5,479 nucleotides of DNA from Oscillospiraceae bacterium (GTDB taxonomy: Bacteria; Bacillota; Clostridia; Oscillospirales; QAMX01): positions 1 to 5,479 of the forward strand of contig CACYBP010000207.1 of the NCBI GenBank assembly GCA_902772625.1, given 5' to 3'. The position numbers were made by a program, and so were the translations under genes. Below, piece after piece: positions 1 through 3,143 of the stretch. Under the pieces are notes generated by a model that had not been told where the DNA came from, made no database searches, and saw only the letters and a list, made by a program, of their open reading frames with translations. Every line of letters starts with the position of its first letter. Within the stretch, counting starts at the first letter, position 1.

Positions 1-77
1 GAGGGGCCGTTGTTGACGCTGTGCATGGGCTTTACGGGACCGGTGGTTTCCCTGAAATCGACGGTGATGCGTTTCAT
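1..77 (-). CDS. N-terminal fragment of a GH39-like glycoside hydrolase (runs off the window start)
   Basis: Reading the minus strand from the ATG at 75-77 gives 25 whole codons and no stop before the window edge. The peptide begins MKRITVDF and ends with KPMHSVNNGP. From recall, a short VDF strand followed by a K-P-(M/L/I)-H-x-(V/I)-N-N-G-P motif is typical of the N-terminus of GH39-like glycosidases (beta-xylosidase type), where it starts the TIM barrel. The start is well supported: AAAGGAAGG (minus strand, 85-93) lies 7 bases upstream, and a TATAAT promoter lies further up. No signal peptide is visible, so the enzyme is probably cytoplasmic. It is transcribed divergently from the pyridoxamine kinase. 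The gene call is firm for so short a piece; the family rests on about ten residues and could be another TIM-barrel glycosidase with the same opening motif. Confidence 0.62.
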   Translation of the reverse strand, partial: MKRITVDFRETTGPVKPMHSVNNGP

Positions 78-122
78 GAATAAACCTTCCTTTCCGGCGC
101 GGCGCGCCGTAAGCTTATTCCC

Positions 123-151
123 ATTATATCCTTCCGCCGGGAAGAAATCAA
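123..151 (-). promoter_or_regulatory. Sigma-A-type promoter for the minus-strand glycosidase gene
   Basis: On the minus strand TTGATT (146-151) is followed after exactly 17 bases by a perfect TATAAT (123-128). Transcription should start near 116, leaving a leader of about 40 bases before the ATG at 77 that contains the strong Shine-Dalgarno at 85-93. The -35 matches the consensus at four of six positions. Confidence 0.72.
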
Positions 152-161
152 GCGGCGGGCG

Positions 162-170
162 GGAACTTCC
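162..170. promoter_or_regulatory. Inverted repeat GGAA-C-TTCC, candidate operator (site A)
   Basis: GGAACTTCC is a 4+1+4 inverted repeat in the spacer between two divergent promoters. It ends 10 bases upstream of the -35 of the minus promoter. The same GGAA-N-TTCC core occurs again at 209-217, beside the other promoter. Paired copies in such a short spacer suggest binding sites of one dimeric regulator, but 9-base palindromes also arise by chance. Confidence 0.3.
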
Positions 171-206
171 GCGGCAAACGATCCCCTGCCCGGCCGCAGG
201 TTGGAA

Positions 207-219
207 CCGGAATTTCCGG
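207..219. promoter_or_regulatory. Perfect inverted repeat CCGGAA-T-TTCCGG, candidate operator (site B)
   Basis: CCGGAATTTCCGG is a perfect 6+1+6 inverted repeat. It ends 12 bases upstream of the plus-strand -35 at 232 and shares the GGAA-N-TTCC core with site A, 47 bases away centre to centre. The position just upstream of a -35 would suit an activator or a co-operatively bound repressor. A further inverted repeat, CCTGC-N6-GCAGG (185-200), lies next to it. No regulator gene is in the window. Confidence 0.38.
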
Positions 220-231
220 CGGCCTTTTCAC

Positions 232-260
232 TTGACAAAACGAAAACATAGTTATATAAT
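232..260 (+). promoter_or_regulatory. Perfect-consensus sigma-A promoter for the pyridoxamine kinase gene
   Basis: TTGACA (232-237) and TATAAT (255-260) are separated by 17 bases, so both hexamers and the spacing match the sigma-70/sigma-A consensus exactly. Transcription should begin near 267, giving a leader of about 93 bases before the ATG at 360. The 10-base palindrome CCGGCGCCGG (269-278) lies at the predicted transcript start; it could be an operator or a 5' hairpin, or chance in GC-rich DNA. Confidence 0.85.
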
Positions 261-359
261 AGGTGAAACCGGCGCCGGAACCCTTTTCTCAGATTCCCTT
301 TTCGGATGCGGACAAGGCAAAAAGCGGCGGAAAAGATACTGAAAAGAGGTCCTGCCATC

Positions 360-1214
360 ATGAAACAGAAACGGGTCGCAGCTATCCACGACATCTCCTG
401 CTTCGGCAAATGCTCCCTGACGGTGGCTCTGCCGATCCTGTCGGCGGCGGGGATCGAGGCCACGGTGCTTCCCACCGCGGTGCTCTCCACCCACACCGGC
501 GGCTTCACCGGCTTTACCTTCCGGGATCTGACCGAGGACATCCGTCCCATCGAAAAACACTGGAAATCCATTCCCATCGCCTTTGACGCCATCTATTCGG
601 GCTATCTGGGATCCTTCGAGCAGCTCGGGCTGGTGGAGGAATTCTACCGGGAGTTCAAAGACGAAAACACCCTGATCCTGACCGATCCGGTGATGGCCGA
701 CAACGGAAAGCTCTACGCCTCCTTCTCGCCCGATTTCCCGAAGGGGATGGCGAAGCTCTGCGGAAAGGCCGATCTCATCATGCCCAACATCACCGAGGCG
801 ACTCTGATGCTGGAGGAAAGCTACCCAGGCGACGAATACGACCGGGAGTATATCGAAAAGCTCATGAAAAAGCTTTCGGATCTCGGCCCCGAAAAGGTGG
901 TCCTCACCGGCGTCAGCTTTGAGGAGGGCAAGCTCGGAAGCGCGTCCTACGACCGGAAGACCGGGGAATTCGGCTACGTCTTCACCGAAAGGATCGAGGG
1001 ATACTATCACGGCACCGGCGACGTGTACGGCTCGGCACTGGTCGCGGCGATCCTGCGCGGGAAGCCCGTTTCCGAGGCCATCGGCGTCGCGACGCATTTC
1101 ACCGTGGAGGCGATCCGCCGCACCCGGGCCGCCGGAACCGACATCCGCTTCGGCGTCGATTTCGAGGAAAGTCTGCCGAATTTCATGAAAAACCTCGGAA
1201 TTACTGCCGATTAA
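360..1214 (+). CDS. pdxY: Pyridoxal/pyridoxamine kinase, PdxY/PdxK-like (ribokinase superfamily)
   Basis: This 284-residue cytoplasmic enzyme should phosphorylate pyridoxal and/or pyridoxamine with ATP in vitamin B6 salvage. It opens with KRVAAIHDISCFGKCS and PTAVLSTHTGGF, the substrate-side segments I recognise from clostridial pyridoxamine kinases. It continues with GYLGS, DPVMADNGKLY (109-119), MPNITEA (141-147), VLTG (to 184) and the anion-hole motif GTGDVYGSAL, in which D221 is the expected catalytic base (GTGD 218-221). The length fits the family. I chose the ATG at 360 because AGAGGT (345-350) stands nine bases upstream and homologues begin this way; the in-frame ATG at 306 has no ribosome binding site. 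The gene has its own promoter and a strong terminator downstream, so it is probably monocistronic. Whether pyridoxal, pyridoxamine or the pyrimidine HMP is preferred cannot be told from sequence, and the symbol is given on family resemblance. Confidence 0.92.
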   Translation: MKQKRVAAIHDISCFGKCSLTVALPILSAAGIEATVLPTAVLSTHTGGFTGFTFRDLTEDIRPIEKHWKSIPIAFDAIYSGYLGSFEQLGLVEEFYREFKDENTLILTDPVMADNGKLYASFSPDFPKGMAKLCGKADLIMPNITEATLMLEESYPGDEYDREYIEKLMKKLSDLGPEKVVLTGVSFEEGKLGSASYDRKTGEFGYVFTERIEGYYHGTGDVYGSALVAAILRGKPVSEAIGVATHFTVEAIRRTRAAGTDIRFGVDFEESLPNFMKNLGITAD

Positions 1215-1225
1215 GCCCCTCGGAT

Positions 1226-1277
1226 TGTGGATAAACTTGTGGAATAGTGGACGATCCCGGGGAATTCCCGTGGAAAA
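1226..1277 (+). promoter_or_regulatory. Cluster of DnaA-box-like motifs, one perfect
   Basis: TGTGGATAA (1226-1234) is the exact reverse complement of the consensus DnaA box TTATCCACA. TGTGGAATA (1238-1246) and CGTGGAAAA (1269-1277) each match at seven of nine positions, and a further GTGGA lies at 1247-1251. All four GTGGA cores point the same way within 48 bases (starts 1227, 1239, 1247, 1270). The cluster lies between the kinase stop codon and its terminator, inside the predicted 3' untranslated region. It may bind DnaA, but no replication gene or AT-rich unwinding element is present, so I do not call an origin. Confidence 0.42.
1260..1269. repeat. Perfect 10-base palindrome GGGAATTCCC
   Basis: GGGAATTCCC lies between the DnaA-box-like motifs and the terminator hairpin. 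It resembles the GGAA-N-TTCC sites at 162-170 and 209-217 but lacks the central base, so it would present its half-sites one base closer. It is about 80 bases upstream of the ROK gene's -35. It may be a chance palindrome. Confidence 0.25.
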
Positions 1278-1283
1278 CCCCTC

Positions 1284-1314
1284 CGGCCGCCGCGCCTTCG
1301 CGGCGGCCGTTTTT
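1284..1314 (+). terminator. Intrinsic terminator of the pyridoxamine kinase gene
   Basis: An 11-base-pair perfect GC stem (CGGCCGCCGCG, 1284-1294, with CGCGGCGGCCG, 1299-1309) closes a CCTT loop and is followed directly by TTTTT (1310-1314) and further A/T bases. This is a textbook Rho-independent terminator 70 bases after the kinase stop codon, and it separates that gene from the downstream promoter. Confidence 0.93.
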
Positions 1315-1348
1315 ATATCCCGGAGATCCCGCACGGAGCGGAAAGCGA

Positions 1349-1378
1349 TTGACAAAGCCGCGGGACGCGTGGTATAGT
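1349..1378 (+). promoter_or_regulatory. Sigma-A promoter (extended -10) for the ROK-SIS unit
   Basis: TTGACA (1349-1354) and TATAGT (1373-1378) are 18 bases apart. TG at 1370-1371 stands one base before the -10, making an extended -10 that can compensate for the longer spacer. The start of transcription should be near 1385, giving a very short leader of about 19 bases before the ATG at 1404. Confidence 0.8.
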
Positions 1379-1403
1379 CAGAATAAAAGAAAGGGTGATC
1401 CTT

Positions 1404-2339
1404 ATGCTTCTCGGCTTTGACATCGGCGGAACGAAATGCGGCGTGGTGACCGGGGACCGGAACGGGATCCTTCGCGCCGAAAAGATCCCCACCGGCCATC
1501 AGAGAAAGCCGGAGGAGGTCCTTTCGGAGCTTTCGGCGATCGCCGAAAAGCTTCTGGAGGGAGAAAAGCCCGAGGCCGTCGGCGTGTCCTGCGGCGGGCC
1601 GCTGGATTCGGAACGCGGGGTGATCCTCTCGCCGCCCAACCTGCCCGGCTGGGACGAGGTCCCGGTGACCGGTTTCCTCGCCCGACGCTTCGGCGCCCCG
1701 GCGAAGCTTCAGAACGACGCCAACGCCTCGGCCCTGGCCGAATGGCGCTACGGCGCGGGGAAGGGGACCCGGAACATGATCTTCCTGACCTTCGGCACCG
1801 GGCTCGGCGCGGGGCTGATTCTGGACGGAAGGCTTTACGCCGGGACCAACGACATGGCCGGGGAGGCGGGGCATATCTCGCTTTCGGATTTCGGTCCGGC
1901 GGGATACGGCAAGACCGGCTCCTTCGAGGGATTCTGCAGCGGCGGCGGACTTGCCCAGCTCGGGATCACGGCCGCGGAGGAAGCTCTCGGCCGGGGGATC
2001 CGCCCGGCCTACTATCCCGACGACGGCGATCTCCGGAGGATCACCGCCAAAAGCGTCGCGGAGGCGGCCTATGCCGGGGACGAGACGGCGAAAGGAGTCT
2101 ATGAGACCTGCGGCCGGATGCTCGGACGGGGACTCGCGGTGCTGGTGGATCTGCTAAACCCTGAAAGGATCGTTTTGGGGAGCATCTTCGCCCGCTCCGG
2201 CGATCTTCTCCGGGAGCCGATGGAAGAAGAAATGAAAAAACGCGCCCTGCCCCGGTCGCTTGCGGTGTGCCGGGTGGTCCCCGCGGCCCTGGGGGACGCC
2301 ATCGGCGACTACGCGGCCCTGGCCGCGGCCGGAGCGTAA
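1404..2339 (+). CDS. ROK-family sugar kinase without the zinc-binding cysteine motif
   Basis: This 311-residue protein has the ROK/ASKHA fold: the phosphate-binding motif DIGGTK (6-11), the sugar-site NDAN (104-107) with D105 the expected catalytic base, GTGLGAG (131-137), and the sugar-binding E-A-G-H at 154-157. It has no N-terminal helix-turn-helix, so it should be a kinase, probably of a hexose or amino-sugar, rather than a repressor. The usual ROK zinc motif CxCGxxGCxE is replaced by a G-Y-G-K-T-G-S-F-E type sequence: the three cysteines become A, Y and S, while both glycines and the final glutamate (E175) remain. The ATG at 1404 is preferred because AAAGGG (1390-1395) lies eight bases upstream; a GTG at 1395 overlaps that site. 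It starts an operon with the isomerase gene 25 bases downstream. The sugar is unknown; glucokinase-like activity is only one option. Confidence 0.88.
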   Translation: MLLGFDIGGTKCGVVTGDRNGILRAEKIPTGHQRKPEEVLSELSAIAEKLLEGEKPEAVGVSCGGPLDSERGVILSPPNLPGWDEVPVTGFLARRFGAPAKLQNDANASALAEWRYGAGKGTRNMIFLTFGTGLGAGLILDGRLYAGTNDMAGEAGHISLSDFGPAGYGKTGSFEGFCSGGGLAQLGITAAEEALGRGIRPAYYPDDGDLRRITAKSVAEAAYAGDETAKGVYETCGRMLGRGLAVLVDLLNPERIVLGSIFARSGDLLREPMEEEMKKRALPRSLAVCRVVPAALGDAIGDYAALAAAGA

Positions 2340-2364
2340 GCGCTTTTTGACCGGAGATGATACG

Positions 2365-3000
2365 ATGAATCAGATCATGGAAGAACTGTTTCAAAGATAC
2401 CCCGCGCTTCTTTCCTGCCGGGAGGAGATCCTCCGGATGGAAGAAGAGTGGCGGGCGGTCTTCGCCCGGGGAGGAAAGCTTCTGATCTGCGGCAACGGCG
2501 GCAGCGCGGCCGACGCGATCCACATTTCGGGGGAGCTTTTGAAGGGCTTTTTGAAAAAAAGACCGCTGCCGGAGGAAAAGAAGGAGGCCATGAAGGCGCT
2601 TTCTCCCGCCCTCTCCCGGGATCTTCTCGGAAAGCTTCAGGAGGGCCTGCCCGCGATCCCGCTGGCGGAGGGGAGCGCCCTGCTCTCAGCCTTCGCAAAC
2701 GACGTGGATCCCGAGCTGGTGTACGCCCAGGGAGTCAACGCCCTGGGGCGGGAGGGAGACCTGCTGCTCGCGATCTCCACCTCGGGCAACGCGAAAAACT
2801 GCCTGGCCGCGCTTCTCACGGCGAAGGGACTCGGCCTGCGCACGGCCGCCCTCACCGGAAAGGGCGGAGGGAAGCTGAAGGAATACGCGGACGTCACGGT
2901 GTGCGTGCCGGAAAGCGAGACCTTCAAGGTGCAGGAGCTGCATCTTCCGGTGTATCACGCCCTGTGCGCCTCGGCGGAAGCGGCCTTTTTCGGGGAATAA
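2365..3000 (+). CDS. GmhA-like SIS-domain phosphosugar isomerase
   Basis: This 211-residue cytoplasmic protein is a SIS-domain sugar isomerase closest in motif pattern to sedoheptulose-7-phosphate isomerase GmhA. The N-terminal helix is followed by the phosphate loop GNGGSAAD (43-50) and by H53 and E57, spaced H-x3-E as in GmhA. The second phosphate loop STSGN is at 138-142, and Q190-x7-H198 lies in QELHLPVYH. In GmhA these His, Glu, Gln and His residues hold the active-site metal and include the catalytic pair, so an aldose-ketose isomerase is likely. Between E57 and the next core strand there are roughly 25 more residues than in E. coli GmhA, starting KKRPLPEEKK; I associate this with a clostridial subfamily. 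GGAG (2353-2356) lies eight bases before the ATG. No heptose-pathway gene is nearby, so the substrate may be the product of the adjacent kinase rather than a heptose. Confidence 0.87.
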   Translation: MNQIMEELFQRYPALLSCREEILRMEEEWRAVFARGGKLLICGNGGSAADAIHISGELLKGFLKKRPLPEEKKEAMKALSPALSRDLLGKLQEGLPAIPLAEGSALLSAFANDVDPELVYAQGVNALGREGDLLLAISTSGNAKNCLAALLTAKGLGLRTAALTGKGGGKLKEYADVTVCVPESETFKVQELHLPVYHALCASAEAAFFGE

Positions 3001-3143
3001 AGCCCGCTGTCCCGCGTGACCGGGGCCCGGAAAAGCCGGCCTTCGCTTTTCAAAGCCGTCAAGGCCTCCGCCGTCCGGCGCGGGCCTGACGAAGCCGCGG
3101 ACCGCCGCGGCGAAACCGACCGAGAAGGGATGGGAGGCGTTCT
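3001..3143 (+). other. GC-rich intergenic leader with two strong stem-loops
   Basis: This 143-base gap separates the isomerase from the GH106-like gene. One hairpin pairs 3063-3072 with 3077-3086 (nine pairs including one G-T, one C-C mismatch, four-base loop). A second pairs GCCGCGG (3094-3100) with CCGCGGC (3105-3111) around ACCG. A weaker stem, GAAAAGC with GCTTTTC, lies at 3030-3051. None is followed by a T-run, so they are not canonical intrinsic terminators. I find no TTGACA/TATAAT-like pair. The downstream gene is therefore probably co-transcribed, with the hairpins perhaps affecting mRNA processing, stability or partial termination. The Shine-Dalgarno GGGAGG at 3132-3137 belongs to the next gene. 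Confidence 0.5.

Noticed and set aside
306..359. N-terminal extension of the pyridoxamine kinase from the ATG at 306
   Set aside because: No ribosome binding site precedes 306, and the extra 18 residues are not part of the family. AGAGGT before the ATG at 360 decides the start.
267..359. Riboswitch or attenuator in the kinase leader
   Set aside because: The leader of about 93 bases shows only one short palindrome and no terminator/antiterminator pair or known aptamer motif.
1226..1277. Replication origin
   Set aside because: DnaA-like boxes are present, but there is no AT-rich unwinding region, no dnaA or dnaN gene and no rep gene, so only a motif cluster is claimed.
1395..1403. GTG start at 1395 for the ROK gene
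   Set aside because: The GTG lies within the Shine-Dalgarno sequence itself. The ATG at 1404 gives proper spacing and the usual ROK N-terminus.
252..1874. Minus-strand open frame of 540 codons opposite the pyridoxamine kinase and ROK genes
   Set aside because: It runs antisense through two recognised genes, a terminator and two promoters. Its protein is rich in R, G, P and H without any family motif. Such frames arise from G/C-rich third positions on the other strand.
2260..2364. Extension of the isomerase gene back into the ROK gene
   Set aside because: The added residues are an out-of-frame reading of the ROK C-terminus. The ATG at 2365 has GGAG at the right distance and begins like other family members.
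3030..3051. Intrinsic terminator after the isomerase gene
   Set aside because: The stem is only seven pairs, mostly A-T, and the T-run lies in the stem rather than after it.
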